Under the pieces are notes generated by a model. It worked only from the letters and a program-made list of their open reading frames with translations, was not told the DNA's origin and ran no database searches. Both the position numbers and the translations under genes were made by a program. Positions 31,226-40,702 of a stretch of DNA of 64,000 bases are shown here, one piece after another. Each line of letters opens with the position of its first letter. Within the stretch, counting starts at the first letter, position 1. Source of the DNA: Corynebacterium minutissimum (GTDB lineage Bacteria > Actinomycetota > Actinomycetes > Mycobacteriales > Mycobacteriaceae); assembly GCF_000988205.1 (NCBI RefSeq), contig NZ_LAYQ01000016.1, positions 62,001-126,000 of the forward strand, in the 5' to 3' direction.

Positions 31226-31770
31226 TAGCCCACGAACTGCCAGGCAGGAGCGTCCTCATTGTCAGCACCCTGCTGCAACATCTGGTCATCACCGCGCAGG
31301 AACTGCAGCGGCTCGCCCGGCTGGATGCCGCGCAGCGGCGGAGCGTCCTGGCCCTGGGCCTTGGCCATCTCCACCTGCTCGAGGACGCCGGAGCAGAGGT
31401 CCACCTGGGAGCGGTTCAGCTTCTCGACCTGGTACTCCTGATTGACGCTGACGGTGACAAAGTAGTTCTCATCCTCCGCCACCTTGCCGTCGACGAAGTC
31501 GATACCGGCGACATCCACGCCGCCTTCCCCAAGCTGCTGCTCCGTAGCACCCGGGCAGACGACGAGACCGGCAATCCAATCCTGGCCGTAGACGTCGGGG
31601 ACCAAGAGCGCGGAGAAGCTCAGGTTCTTCGGGTACGTGTCCAAGGTTTCACCCAACGTCGAGGAAGGCTCCTCCGGCGAGCGGGTCATGGACAGCGCGA
31701 TGAGCAAGCCAAGAACGATGGCAAAGCCGCCGATGACAACGGTCGTGATGAATTGGCCGATTTTATTCAT
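31225..31770 (-). CDS. Single-pass membrane protein, unknown function
   Basis: The 181-residue protein has an N-terminal hydrophobic segment (GQFITTVVIGGFAIVLGLLI, residues 5-24) and a soluble outer domain with two Cys (VVCPGATE and VDLCSGVLEQ) that could pair. The tail reads APPLRGIQPGEPLQFLRG. It lies between the transporter and tsaB in the same direction. I do not recognise a family; corynebacteria often carry such a gene at this spot. Confidence 0.7.
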   Translation of the reverse strand: MNKIGQFITTVVIGGFAIVLGLLIALSMTRSPEEPSSTLGETLDTYPKNLSFSALLVPDVYGQDWIAGLVVCPGATEQQLGEGGVDVAGIDFVDGKVAEDENYFVTVSVNQEYQVEKLNRSQVDLCSGVLEQVEMAKAQGQDAPPLRGIQPGEPLQFLRGDDQMLQQGADNEDAPAWQFVG

Positions 31771-31868
31771 GGGGATGTGCTCCTAATAATAGGGAGTTCA
31801 GTACGGGGATATCCTACGCGACCGCCCTGCAGCGACCCTGACCGGCCCTTCCGGTGCCGAGAAAAGGA

Positions 31869-33460
31869 TCAGACGATCAACAGGGCAAGGACCTGACACA
31901 TGAGGATCTTGCCAATCATCGCCGTGGGGTACACGGTGGCATAGCCGCGCTCTGCCAGCTGGGTGCCGGTCTGGGGGTTGAGGTAGGCCATGATCGCCGG
32001 GTTCGTGGTCATGCCTGCGGCGATGCCCATCGACTCATCAAACTTCAGGCGCAGCAACAGCATGGATACCGCGACGATGCCGATGGCGGAGACCAGCGAC
32101 AGCACAATACCCACGCCCATATACTTCAGGGAGGTCGGATCCGACAAGGCGTCGCGGAACTGGCCGCCAGCGACGTTCCCACGCCCGCCAGGAACAAGGT
32201 CAACCCCAGCGTGGAGATTGTCTGCTTGGCGTGGAAAGGAAGCTGCCAGTTAATCGGGCCCGAGCGGCCCAGCGCGCCCAGGATGAGGCCGACGACGATG
32301 GGGCCGCCACCGAAGCCGAAGGACAGCGTCGTGCCGCCTGGCAGCGGAATCGGGATAGCACCGAAGAGCAGACCAATGAAGAGGCCGAGGGCAAAGGGGA
32401 AGAGATCGACGTTGCCGAGTTTGGCTTCGGAGTCGCCGAGGAAACGGCGGACGTCGTCAAGCCGGCCCGGCGCGGTGATAACGCGCACGCGGTCCGAGTA
32501 GTGCAGGACGGTTTCCTCGTTCGGCACGACGTCGGAGTCACCGCGGCGCACGCGCGCGATGAGGAAGCCTTCCTTAACAGTGTCCAAGTCCTTGAGCTGA
32601 TAGCCCGCAACACGTGGGTTGGACACGGTCAGGCGGCGGTAGACCAGGCCATCTTCCTCGTGGAGGTTGAGGTGGATCTCCTCACCCAGCTGGGAAATCG
32701 CGCTATCGAGCGCTGGTGCCGTGCCGTTGAGCAAGAGCTCCATGCCGGCGCGCAGCGGCAGCTCCGGGTAGGCCAGGTTGTGGTTGTGGGGATTGTTGAC
32801 GTGGCGGGTAGCGATGACACGCTCGCCGGTTACTTCCTGCAGCTCCCCTACCGTTGCGTCAAAGTCGCGGGTCAGGCGCACCGCCCGCCACTCCAGTGGC
32901 TCCGCAATCATGCCCTCGGCGCGGGCGTCCTCAACGTGATTCACGCGCAGCGCCTTCGCGCCGATGGCGGCCACCAAAATGGTTCCGATAATGCAGCCAG
33001 GGTAGGCCAAGGAATAGCCCACCACCGGGGTGCTATCGCCGCCCAGGGCCTCGACGACCGCGGCCATACCAGGCGTCGAGCTGAGCGAACCTGCCAGCGT
33101 GCCCACGCTGATCGCGGGGTCCAGATCAAAGAGGCGCATCGCCAAGGTTGTCAGCCCCGCGAGCAGGAAGAAGAAGACGATGACCACCATGGACATCTTC
33201 CAACCGCGCCGGCGGAAATCTTCGAAGAAGCTGCGGCCGAAGTTCAGGCCGATAACGTAAACGAAGATGGCCAGACCAAACTGATAAACAAAGGCGGGGA
33301 CCACGATGTCTGGGTTCGCCGCGGACAAGCCCAAGGCCACGAACATCGCCGCTGCGGCGCCGAGCGAAATGCCGAAGACATTGATCTTGCCCACGGCCAG
33401 TCCCACCGCCATGATCAGAAAGAGCGTCAGCAGGGGCTGTTCGGCAAGAAAAGCCAGCAC
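31869..33460 (-). CDS. YidE/AspT-type membrane transporter, one frameshift
   Basis: This is an aspartate:alanine-exchanger-family (YidE-like) transporter: two hydrophobic halves around two cytosolic TrkA-C-like domains. The first half (EQPLLTLFLIMAVGLAVGKI onward) has the family segment PGMAAVVEALG. The regulatory domains include RAGMELLLNG and RRGDSDVVPNEETVLHYSDR. The second half begins GLFIGLLFGAIPIPLPGG. The frame breaks near 32160-32170 (ending GVGTSLAA) and resumes as DPTSLKYMGVGIVLSLV; one added base joins them into about 530 residues, the usual length. It follows tsaE by two bases. Substrate unknown. Confidence 0.83.
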
Positions 33461-33461
33461 G

Positions 33462-33926
33462 TTAGTTCACCCATTTCCATGTAAAGACGCGGACGTCATC
33501 GTCCGAGTCGCGGTTGATTGTGATGGCGAGGTACGCATCGGACAGGCGCTCCATGAAGCCCCCACCCCACTCGGCAACGACCACGGCGTCCTCGATTTCG
33601 GTGTCCAAGTCTAGACTGTCCAGCTCCCCCAACGGATCATCCGAATGATCGAGCAAGCGGTAGGCATCCACGTGCACCAACGTCGGCCCGCCCACGCGGG
33701 AAGGGTGCTCGCGCGCGATGACGAAGGTCGGCGACGTCACCCGCCCCTTCACCTGCATCCCGCGGGCAATGCCCTGCGTAAAGGTGGTTTTCCCGGCCCC
33801 TAAGGGGCCGTCGAGGATCACCAAGTCCCCTGCTTCCAGCGTCGCGCCCAGCTCTTCGCCGAAGGCCTGGGCATCCTCCGGGGTGGCAGCCACACGGCGC
33901 CCTTCGTGCGGAAAATCACTGCGCAT
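33462..33926 (-). CDS. tsaE: t6A biosynthesis ATPase TsaE
   Basis: The ATPase of the t6A complex, about 154 residues from ATG 33926. Walker A is GPLGAGKTTFTQGIARG, followed by the family motif SPTFVIAREH and the acidic HVDAYRLLD. The C-terminus contains VVVAEWGGG. The start overlaps the end of alr by 11 bases. It leads into the transporter, TsaB, RimI and TsaD genes, so most t6A genes are co-transcribed. Confidence 0.93.
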   Translation of the reverse strand: MRSDFPHEGRRVAATPEDAQAFGEELGATLEAGDLVILDGPLGAGKTTFTQGIARGMQVKGRVTSPTFVIAREHPSRVGGPTLVHVDAYRLLDHSDDPLGELDSLDLDTEIEDAVVVAEWGGGFMERLSDAYLAITINRDSDDDVRVFTWKWVN

Positions 33927-35015
33927 CGTTAGCTCCTTCACAATAGGTGCGCGTGGTGCGCCCGGTGGGGCGGCACACCACTTCATAGTTGATGGTGCCA
34001 GCGGCCGCGGCCAATTCTGTAGCGCTCATACCGCCGCGCCCAAAGATAACGGCAGTGTCCCCGGCGCGCACGCCATGAGGGTTCGCGCCGAGGTCGACGA
34101 CGATCTGGTCCATGCAGACCCGCCCCACCTGCTGGTACAACTCGCCACCAATGCCTACCTGCAGCGCCCCCTGAAAGGCGCGCGGCAGCCCGTCGGCATA
34201 ACCCACGCTGACGGTGGCGAGCTCGCGGTCACTTTCCGCGGTCCAGGTCAGGCCATAGCATGTGGACTCCCCCGCCGAAATCGGCTTCACGGCAACGACG
34301 GAAGCCTCCCACGTCATGGCTGGTTCCAGCCCATGGTCGAGCCCGGCCACCGGTTCAAGCCCGTACAGGGCCACACCGGCGCGCACTTGTTCAAAACGTG
34401 CTGAGGGGCGAGTCAATGCCGCCGGCGAATTGGCCAGGTGGTTCAGCGGGCACTCCAGCCCCACCTCGCGTGCAAGCGCTAGGGCCTGGCGGAATTCCGC
34501 CTCCTGATGATCATTGTGCGGGTGCTCCGGCTCGTCCGCACAGGCAAAGTGGGACATGAGGCCTAGGACGGTGATGTGGGGGGCGTCGGCAAGCAGGCGG
34601 AAGGTCTCCTCCCACGCATGCTTGTCGACGCCCGACCGGTGCATCCCCGTTTCCACCATCACGAAGGCTTCGGTGGGCGCTTCGGCAGCTCGATGAGGGA
34701 TCGTGCGTGCATCAAAGATGGAATGCCGATCTGAATACCAGCGGCTAGGGCCGGAGCGAGGTCCTCCGTTGGCTCCCACAACCACGCGGCGATGGGAAGG
34801 TCCTCGATGACGCCTCGCAACTCCACGGCCTCGACGAGCGTGGCCACCCCGAAGGCGTCTGCCCCCGCCTTCGCCATGACCGGTGCGCAGCGCTGCGCAC
34901 CGTGCCCGTACGCGTCCGCCTTGACCACGCACATGAGGCGGGCCGGGGCCACCGCCTCCTTCACGCGAGCAACATTGTGGGCAATAGCGTTGAGGTCAAC
35001 GGTGGTTTTTAACAT
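33916..35015 (-). CDS. alr: Alanine racemase, one frameshift
   Basis: The PLP enzyme makes D-alanine for peptidoglycan. The PLP lysine is in CVVKADAYGHGA near residue 33, and substrate/cofactor residues are in MVETGMHRSGVD, GVALYGLEP and VSVGYADGLPRAF. The frame ends SLIELPKRP and resumes PTEAFVMVETG near 34676-34680; one extra base restores about 366 residues. Because alr is normally essential, a real knock-out is unlikely unless a second racemase exists, so a sequencing deletion is the better reading. ATG 35015 or 35024 could be the start. It overlaps tsaE. Confidence 0.88.
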
Positions 35016-35046
35016 ACCCACCATTGTGCCACTTGAGGGCTCAACG

Positions 35047-36918
35047 CTATTCGACGGTCACCGACTTCGCCAGGTTACGCGGCTGGTCCACGTCATAGCC
35101 CTTGGCGGTGGCCACACCGCAGGCGAAAATCTGCAGCGGAACGGTAGCCAGCAGCGGCTGCATCAGCGTCGGCGCCTGCGGGATGCGGATGATGTGGTTG
35201 GCGTAGGCCTCGACGGCCTCGTCGCCCTCTTCCGCGATGACGATGGTGATAGCGCCGCGGGCGCGGATCTCCTGGATGTTGGAGACGACCTTGGCGTGCA
35301 GGGAATCGCGGCCGCGCGGGGAAGGCACGATGACGAAGACCGGTTGACCCTCCTCGATAAGCGCGATCGGGCCGTGCTTGAGCTCGCCGGCAGCGAAACC
35401 TTCTGCATGCAGGTAGGCGATCTCCTTGAGCTTGAGCGCGCCCTCCAGCGCGACGGGGAAACCGACGTGGCGGCCCAAGAAAAGCACCGACTTAGCGTTC
35501 TCCATAGCGTTGGCTAGGTCGTAGACCTGCTTTTCATTGTCGATGACTGCCTGGACCTTATCCGGCATCGCACGCAGGTCATCCAGGACGGAATTGACCT
35601 CATCGGAGAACATGTTGCCGCGCAAGCGCGCCAGGTATAGGCCCAGTAGATAGGTCGCGGTGATCTGCGCCAGGAAGGCCTTGGTGGAGGCCACGGCGAT
35701 CTCCGGGCCGGCGTGGGTGTAGAGGGCGGCGTCGGACTCGCGCGGAATGGAGGAACCCTGGGTGTTGCAAATAGCAATCACCTTGGCGCCCTGCTGGCGG
35801 GCGTGGCGCACTGCCATGAGGGTATCCATGGTCTCGCCCGATTGGGAGAGGGCCACGACCAGGGTCTTCTCGTTGACGATGGGATCGCGGTAGCGGAACT
35901 CGTGGGCCAGCTCCACCTCACACGGGATGCGGCACCAGTGCTCGATGGCGTAGCGCGCGACGTGGCCGGCATAAGCGGCGGTGCCGCAGGCGATGACGAT
36001 GATCTTGTCGATAGACTTGAGCACCGACTCCTCGATGCGGATCTCATCGAGGACCAGGTTGCCGGTCTCATCGAGGCGGCCGAGCAGCGTATCGCGCACG
36101 GCTGCTGGCTGGTCGTGGATTTCCTTCTCCATGAAGGAGTTGAAGCCGCCCTTTTCGGCAGCAGCGGCGTCCCATTTGATCTCGAAGGGCTTGCCCTGGG
36201 CGGGGTTGCCGTCGTAGTCGGTGATCTCGATGTCATCCGCGGTGATGGTCACGACCTGGTCGTTGTCCATCTCCACGGCGGACTTGGTGTAGTCGATGAA
36301 GCCGGAAACATCCGAGCCGAGGAAGTTCTCACCCTCGCCCAAACCGATGACCAGCGGCGAATCGCGGCGCGCAGCCACGATGCGGTCTGCCTGCTCGGCA
36401 TGAATAGCCAAGAGGGTGAACGCACCTTCCAGGCGCTTGCCGGTCAACTGCATGGCCTTGGTGAGGTCGCCGTGGGCCTCGTTGTGGAAAACATCTGCTA
36501 GAAGGGTGGCGGCAACCTCAGTATCGGTCTCGGACACAAAGTTGTGGCCCTTGCCCTCCAGCTCGCTCTTGAGCTCGGCGAAGTTCTCGATGATGCCGTT
36601 GTGTACGACGGCGAGCTTGCCGCCGTCCACGACGTGCGGGTGGGCGTTCAGATCGGTTGGACCACCGTGAGTAGCCCAGCGGGTGTGCCCGATGCCCAGG
36701 ACGGAATCCTTGAGTGGGCGCGCAGCGATTTCGGCTTCCAGCGCAGCGACCTTTCCAGCCTTTTTGCGCCAGGAGATCTCCCCATCGGCGTACATTGCGA
36801 CGCCTGCTGAGTCATAGCCGCGATACTCCAATCGGCGCAGGCCCTCCAGCACAACGTCGAGGGCAAAGTACTCACGACCATCGGTGTTATGGCCAATGTA
36901 TCCAACGATTCCACACAT
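35047..36918 (-). CDS. glmS: Glutamine-fructose-6-phosphate aminotransferase (GlcN-6-P synthase)
   Basis: The 623-residue enzyme makes glucosamine-6-phosphate, the first step to UDP-GlcNAc. Cys2 of MCGIVGYIGH is the glutamine-hydrolysing nucleophile. The amidotransferase signature GIGHTRWATHG follows. Two SIS sugar-isomerase domains cover about 310-600 (ALSQSGETMDTLMA; GRHVGFPVALEGALKLKE). The C-terminus NLAKSVTVE is the standard ending that reaches the active site. ATG 36918 is chosen because cleavage must expose Cys2; the frame is open to 36960. A divergent hydrolase gene lies upstream. Confidence 0.96.
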   Translation of the reverse strand: MCGIVGYIGHNTDGREYFALDVVLEGLRRLEYRGYDSAGVAMYADGEISWRKKAGKVAALEAEIAARPLKDSVLGIGHTRWATHGGPTDLNAHPHVVDGGKLAVVHNGIIENFAELKSELEGKGHNFVSETDTEVAATLLADVFHNEAHGDLTKAMQLTGKRLEGAFTLLAIHAEQADRIVAARRDSPLVIGLGEGENFLGSDVSGFIDYTKSAVEMDNDQVVTITADDIEITDYDGNPAQGKPFEIKWDAAAAEKGGFNSFMEKEIHDQPAAVRDTLLGRLDETGNLVLDEIRIEESVLKSIDKIIVIACGTAAYAGHVARYAIEHWCRIPCEVELAHEFRYRDPIVNEKTLVVALSQSGETMDTLMAVRHARQQGAKVIAICNTQGSSIPRESDAALYTHAGPEIAVASTKAFLAQITATYLLGLYLARLRGNMFSDEVNSVLDDLRAMPDKVQAVIDNEKQVYDLANAMENAKSVLFLGRHVGFPVALEGALKLKEIAYLHAEGFAAGELKHGPIALIEEGQPVFVIVPSPRGRDSLHAKVVSNIQEIRARGAITIVIAEEGDEAVEAYANHIIRIPQAPTLMQPLLATVPLQIFACGVATAKGYDVDQPRNLAKSVTVE

Positions 36919-37039
36919 GGAACGGAATTTTACAGCATGATTTAACGTGCCGAATCGCAAGGATCGTGCTTAAAACCTTCCCCCACCTATCTGGTACATG
37001 TCCACCTCTTTGTCTACGCTTTCCTCTATTCTGTAAAGC

Positions 37040-37873
37040 GTGTCTGCGAATTTGAAGAAGCATCTCGGTACGTTGTCCAAGCGCGGCCCGCACCGCGTCC
37101 TCGTTGGGGACCTGTCTTATGCAGGGCTAGAAGGCAAGGTCTACACCCCTGCTGAAGGCAAGGGCCTGCCCGCCGTGGCGTTTGCTCACGACTGGACGAA
37201 GAGCATCAAGGACTACCACGCCACCCTCCGCCACCTGGCCAGCTGGGGCATCGTGGTGGTTGCTCCCGATACGGAGACTGGTGTGTTTGCCAAGCACCGT
37301 AACCTGGCTGCCGACCTCGAATCGGCTTTGCAGATTGCCGCCGGCGTTAGGCTGGGCGCTGGCAAGATTTCGGTGTCCGCTTCCAAGCTGGGCGTTTTCG
37401 GCCACGGCATGGGAGGCGGCGTAGCCACCTTGGCTGCCGTGGATAACCCGAAGGTCCGCGCCGTCGCAGCCCTCTACCCTGCTGATACCTCACCATCCGC
37501 CGTTCAAGCTGCCCGCTCCGTCAAGGCACGCGGCCTCGTTATCGGCGCGGGCCAGGATGACATCTTCCGCGCCGGCAACCCCGCAAAGCTGGCCAACGCG
37601 TGGGGCGGACCGGTGGCCTACCGGGAGATTGCCAAGGGCACGCAGTCCGGTTTCAGCGAGGATAAGTTTTTCAAGTTGGCGCTCGGTTCCGGCTTCTTCC
37701 AGGGCTCCGCAGTCGAGACCGCCCGCGGCCTTGTGACCGGCTTCTTCCTTTCCACCCTGGCTGGCGAATCCAAGTATGACGGCTTTGCGGATGCCGACGC
37801 CTCCGCGAAGGGCGTTGAGAGCTTCACCGGCGAGGACCTGGCTCAACGCGCCGGCTTTGAGTACAGCAAATAA
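37040..37873 (+). CDS. Alpha/beta-hydrolase fold protein lacking the nucleophile serine
   Basis: The 277-residue protein has a chlorophyllase/dienelactone-hydrolase-like pattern: an oxyanion-type strand (VAFAHDWTKSIKDYH), the nucleophile elbow GVFGHGMGGGVATLA near residue 115 and a late acidic/His region. The elbow reads G-H-G-M-G where active members have G-x-S-x-G, so the catalytic serine is replaced by glycine and hydrolase activity is doubtful. The protein is otherwise intact with no frameshift, so it may have a binding role. GTG 37040 is the start; TTGTCT/TATTCT a few tens of bases upstream is a possible promoter. Confidence 0.72.
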   Translation: MSANLKKHLGTLSKRGPHRVLVGDLSYAGLEGKVYTPAEGKGLPAVAFAHDWTKSIKDYHATLRHLASWGIVVVAPDTETGVFAKHRNLAADLESALQIAAGVRLGAGKISVSASKLGVFGHGMGGGVATLAAVDNPKVRAVAALYPADTSPSAVQAARSVKARGLVIGAGQDDIFRAGNPAKLANAWGGPVAYREIAKGTQSGFSEDKFFKLALGSGFFQGSAVETARGLVTGFFLSTLAGESKYDGFADADASAKGVESFTGEDLAQRAGFEYSK

Positions 37874-37912
37874 AGCTCCAACGAAATAGCGCTTCACAGC
37901 GCGGCTTTTCCT

Positions 37913-37956
37913 AACTACAGCAGGACGATCAGTTGTCGTCCTGCTGTAGTTGTTTT
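37913..37956 (+). terminator. Terminator overlapping two convergent genes
   Basis: AACTACAGCAGGACGA (37913-37928) pairs perfectly with TCGTCCTGCTGTAGTT (37936-37951), followed by GTTTT. The right arm lies inside the end of the minus-strand gene at 37929-38153, so that gene's last codons double as terminator stem. Confidence 0.85.
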
Positions 37957-38153
37957 AGCTTAGGGACTTCAAGAAAATACCAGGCAATAAGTGCAATGCC
38001 CGGCAGAAGCAACTGAGCGGCCGTCCACAGCTTTATGTGGGACATTTCTCTGTCGAATTTAATCTCAATGCCAAGCACAACAAAAGCCACCAAGAGGTAC
38101 AGCATGGGAAGAACGCCCCACAGGACGTCATGAAGCCAAGGCACTGTTGTCAT
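37929..38153 (-). CDS. Small two-helix membrane protein
   Basis: The 74-residue protein has two membrane segments (about residues 12-31 and 45-61) separated by a short polar loop (KFDREMSHIKLW), with a Gln/Asp-rich cytosolic tail. No family recognised. Length and layout resemble the small PLDc_N-type helper proteins of actinobacteria, but I cannot confirm that. Its 3' end forms a terminator with the downstream convergent gene. Confidence 0.6.
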   Translation of the reverse strand: MTTVPWLHDVLWGVLPMLYLLVAFVVLGIEIKFDREMSHIKLWTAAQLLLPGIALIAWYFLEVPKLKQLQQDDN

Positions 38154-38251
38154 GCGGCATTCTCCTCACCCTGGTTGATACGTGCAGTAGGCAGTCACCT
38201 CACGGTATCACCTGTGGCTGCGAGGAACCAGACTTGTTTCTCGCTGCTGCT

Positions 38252-38524
38252 TCAGCTGCGCCTGAGCACCGACTGCACCTGACCGCGCGGACGGCCCCGG
38301 CCCTGCCCCTGCGCTTGACTATGCGGCACGCCCCTGGACTCTGGGTTTCGCCCCGGCGTATGTGTGTGCGGCGCATGTGTGTGCGCTTGGGCTTGGGCCG
38401 CGCGCTGAGCGGACTTCTCGAGCTCGTCCTGTGCCTTGGCCATCGCTTTCTCAAACTCCAACAGCCGTGCGGCTGTGCGCTCACGGAATCCGCGTGCGAA
38501 CTCATCGAAATCATTGTGCGGCAT
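38252..38524 (-). CDS. Small charged protein with His/Pro/Gln-rich tail
   Basis: The 90-residue protein runs from ATG 38524. The first half is a charged helix (EFARGFRERTAARLLEFEKA, then AKAQDELEKSAQRAA). The second half is low-complexity, with HTHAPHTHTP and Arg/Gln/Gly-rich ends. The start shares one base with the stop of the upstream gene (TAATG), so translation is coupled. Last gene of a three-gene unit headed by an EspC-like protein. Function unknown. Confidence 0.65.
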   Translation of the reverse strand: MPHNDFDEFARGFRERTAARLLEFEKAMAKAQDELEKSAQRAAQAQAHTHAPHTHTPGRNPESRGVPHSQAQGQGRGRPRGQVQSVLRRS

Positions 38525-40251
38525 TACCACTGCCCTGCCTTTCGCGCCTGTACGGATGGGGAATCTGAGCTTTCTTCCGGTGCCGTTTCCGGCTTCATTT
38601 CTGGTGCGGCTCCCGCGCCGGGAGCCGGCCCAGGAGCTGGCTCAGGGGGCGGTTCAGGGGCTGGCACCGGTGCCGGCGCTTCCGCTGCCTGCATGTGCGC
38701 CAGCTTCTCCGGTGGAGCTTCTGGCTCCGGAACGTTAGTGAGCTCTGGCGGTGGTGGCGTGACTCCGTTGTCCGGGGCTGGTTCTGGCGCCGGTGGTGGT
38801 CCCGGCTCTGGTTCCGGCTTCGGCTCTGGTTCTGGCTCAGGCGCAGGTTCCAGCTCAGGCTCCGGCAGATTCTCAATGAAATCCACGGCGGCTTCAGCCA
38901 GCAGCCCAAGCCCCAGAATGGCAACTCCTACGCCTAGGATGCCCAGACTTCCGCAGCAGGATTCCTCCGGCTTACACTCACAGGATTCCGCGTTAGGACT
39001 CTCGCCGCTTTCTTCCTCACAGTCTTCAGCTACTACAGGCTCGTCAGGCTCCTCGACCTCTTCGACTTCCTGCACCGCCTCCTCTGGGCAGTCAGTCACC
39101 TCCGCTTGCACGGGTGCGGTGGGCACGTCAACCTCGCTGGGTGCCTCTATCCCGGCGTCGGCCGGCGTGGTGGTTCCCACGTCGCGCGGCTGCTCAGTGC
39201 AGGTACAAGACTGCTGCGACTCCTTCTCCGCGTGGCACCCGCACGGCTTGTGCTCTTCTTCTGTTGCGGTGGAATCGGGTGTGGGCTGCGCTTGCGCTGC
39301 GGGCTCAGTCGGCACGGTATGCGGCGTGTTCGGTTTCGCTGGCCGAGGCTTATCCTCAGCCGGCGGGCATTCTTCTTCCGAAACCCCTGCGGGCTGGGTT
39401 GGCGCAGGTTTTTCTGGCGGTGCCACCGGTTTGTCTGGTTCCGGCTCGACTGGTTGCTGCGGTGGAGCGGGCTGCGCTGTCGGCGCCGGTGGCGTTGGCT
39501 GGGCTTGCGCCGGTGCCGTTGGTTCTGCGGGGCTCACAGGTTTCGTCGGTTCACAGGGCTCAGGATCCGGTTGTGGGCACTCCTTCGGCTTCTCCTCGCA
39601 ACCGCATTCAGGCTCAGGCGGGGTTTCCGGCAGCTCCCGCTCGCATACCTCGGTGCAGCGCTTTTCAAACTCGCCGTAGCAATTTTCAATGGCAGTGTCG
39701 CGGTCCCGACAGGTTTGCGAAATGGTGTCATTCGTCTGGTCGATTAGGTCACCGCCAATGCGCGAAATAACTGGGACGATGGCCTTGCCCAACGGGTGCC
39801 GCTGCAGCAACATGGTCAAGATATTCAGCAGCGGAATTACTGCAGAAATCAACTCCGCTACGGCAGATTCGGAAACACTGACCACGTCTTCGATGGCCTC
39901 GGAGCACTGCTGCGCGGACTCCACCAGATCATCGGCTTCGTCCCTTTCCTTCTCAAAGTCATCCTGCACGCCGCGCAGGTGATCCATGATCGCTCCCCCA
40001 GCCAGCGACAGCACCGTGCCAAGGAGGAAATCCCGCAGACCATTGCCGCCGCGCAGTGGACGTCGCGCGCCCATCGCCGACGCGGTATGCGTCACGAGCT
40101 CTCCTGGGTTGATCCCGTCGACGGAACCCACCATGTCCCCCAACAAATCAATCGGTGTGCTGGGACCGGAGTAGCCGCCAAGGCTCGCGGCCTGAAATTG
40201 GGAGACTACCTGTGAATAATCGCCCAGCAGTGACTTGATCATCGTGGACAT
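38524..40251 (-). CDS. Large Pro/Glu/Cys-rich protein, possible type VII secretion substrate
   Basis: The 575-residue protein has an N-terminal helical domain of about 200 residues (LLGDYSQVVSQFQAASLGGY, then long amphipathic helices and AVIPLLNILTMLLQ). A Cys/Pro/Glu-rich region follows, with clusters such as CGCEEKPKEC, CGCHAEKES and SCECKPEESCC. A Gly/Ala hydrophobic segment comes next (LGILGVGVAILGLGLLAEAA, about 455-475), then a repetitive Pro-Glu tail. About 18 Cys residues is unusual for a corynebacterial protein. It is coupled by TGATG to the EspC-like gene upstream and by TAATG to the gene downstream. The layout recalls ESX substrate pairs; the function is unknown. Confidence 0.6.
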   Translation of the reverse strand: MSTMIKSLLGDYSQVVSQFQAASLGGYSGPSTPIDLLGDMVGSVDGINPGELVTHTASAMGARRPLRGGNGLRDFLLGTVLSLAGGAIMDHLRGVQDDFEKERDEADDLVESAQQCSEAIEDVVSVSESAVAELISAVIPLLNILTMLLQRHPLGKAIVPVISRIGGDLIDQTNDTISQTCRDRDTAIENCYGEFEKRCTEVCERELPETPPEPECGCEEKPKECPQPDPEPCEPTKPVSPAEPTAPAQAQPTPPAPTAQPAPPQQPVEPEPDKPVAPPEKPAPTQPAGVSEEECPPAEDKPRPAKPNTPHTVPTEPAAQAQPTPDSTATEEEHKPCGCHAEKESQQSCTCTEQPRDVGTTTPADAGIEAPSEVDVPTAPVQAEVTDCPEEAVQEVEEVEEPDEPVVAEDCEEESGESPNAESCECKPEESCCGSLGILGVGVAILGLGLLAEAAVDFIENLPEPELEPAPEPEPEPKPEPEPGPPPAPEPAPDNGVTPPPPELTNVPEPEAPPEKLAHMQAAEAPAPVPAPEPPPEPAPGPAPGAGAAPEMKPETAPEESSDSPSVQARKAGQW

Positions 40252-40562
40252 CAGTTCACCCCCGTTTCCTGGCTGCCGAATTGGCCAGCGAGGCCACGGT
40301 CGACGTCGCCAAACGCCCGCACCTGCTCACGCGCGGCGCCCGCGGTGGCCGATATGTTCTCCAAGCGCCACGCACCACGCTCGTGTAGCCGACTCAACAA
40401 CGCCTGAATCTGCGCCCCATGCCCGCTAAAATCCCGCCCCGCAGAAGACGGGGCAAAGCTCGGTCTGTCCCCGCGGTGTGCGTCACTTTGGGCGCGGGCT
40501 TGGTCCATGACGTCGTCGAGAAGCCGCGTGGCTTCCTCCTCATCAAAAAATACGTCGGGCAT
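40251..40562 (-). CDS. EspC/WXG100-like small helical protein
   Basis: The 103-residue protein runs from ATG 40562 (PDVFFDEEEATRLLDDVMDQ). Two predicted helices are separated by a loop, with a Gly/Trp turn in ERGAWRLENISATAGA. The size and pattern fit ESX secretion-associated EspC-like or WXG100-type proteins rather than enzymes. It is the first gene of the overlapping three-gene unit, about 10 kb from the ESX locus at 47.6-51.9 kb. Assignment is by shape, not by a search. Confidence 0.55.
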   Translation of the reverse strand: MPDVFFDEEEATRLLDDVMDQARAQSDAHRGDRPSFAPSSAGRDFSGHGAQIQALLSRLHERGAWRLENISATAGAAREQVRAFGDVDRGLAGQFGSQETGVN

Positions 40563-40659
40563 GTGCGCCCTCCTTCTTGTCCACAACAAACAGTGATTCC
40601 TGCTCTTATTGGACTGAGAAAGCCACCCGCCGGTTCCCCCACCGCGCAGAAAAAGAAGA

Positions 40660-40684
40660 AACCCCAGGCCAAAGGCCCAGGGTT
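40660..40684 (-). terminator. glmM terminator
   Basis: On the minus strand AACCCTGGGCC-TTT-GGCCTGGGGTT is followed by CTTCTTTTTCT, just past the glmM stop. The stem has two mismatches. Confidence 0.7.
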
Positions 40685-40702
40685 GCGATTATGCGGGTAG
40701 AA

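Noticed and set aside
38147..39679. 510-codon plus-strand ORF rich in Gly-Ser repeats, resembling a surface protein
   Set aside because: It is the exact antisense of the Pro/Glu-rich gene at 38524-40251. Pro codons read as Gly on the other strand. No ribosome site and no signal peptide.
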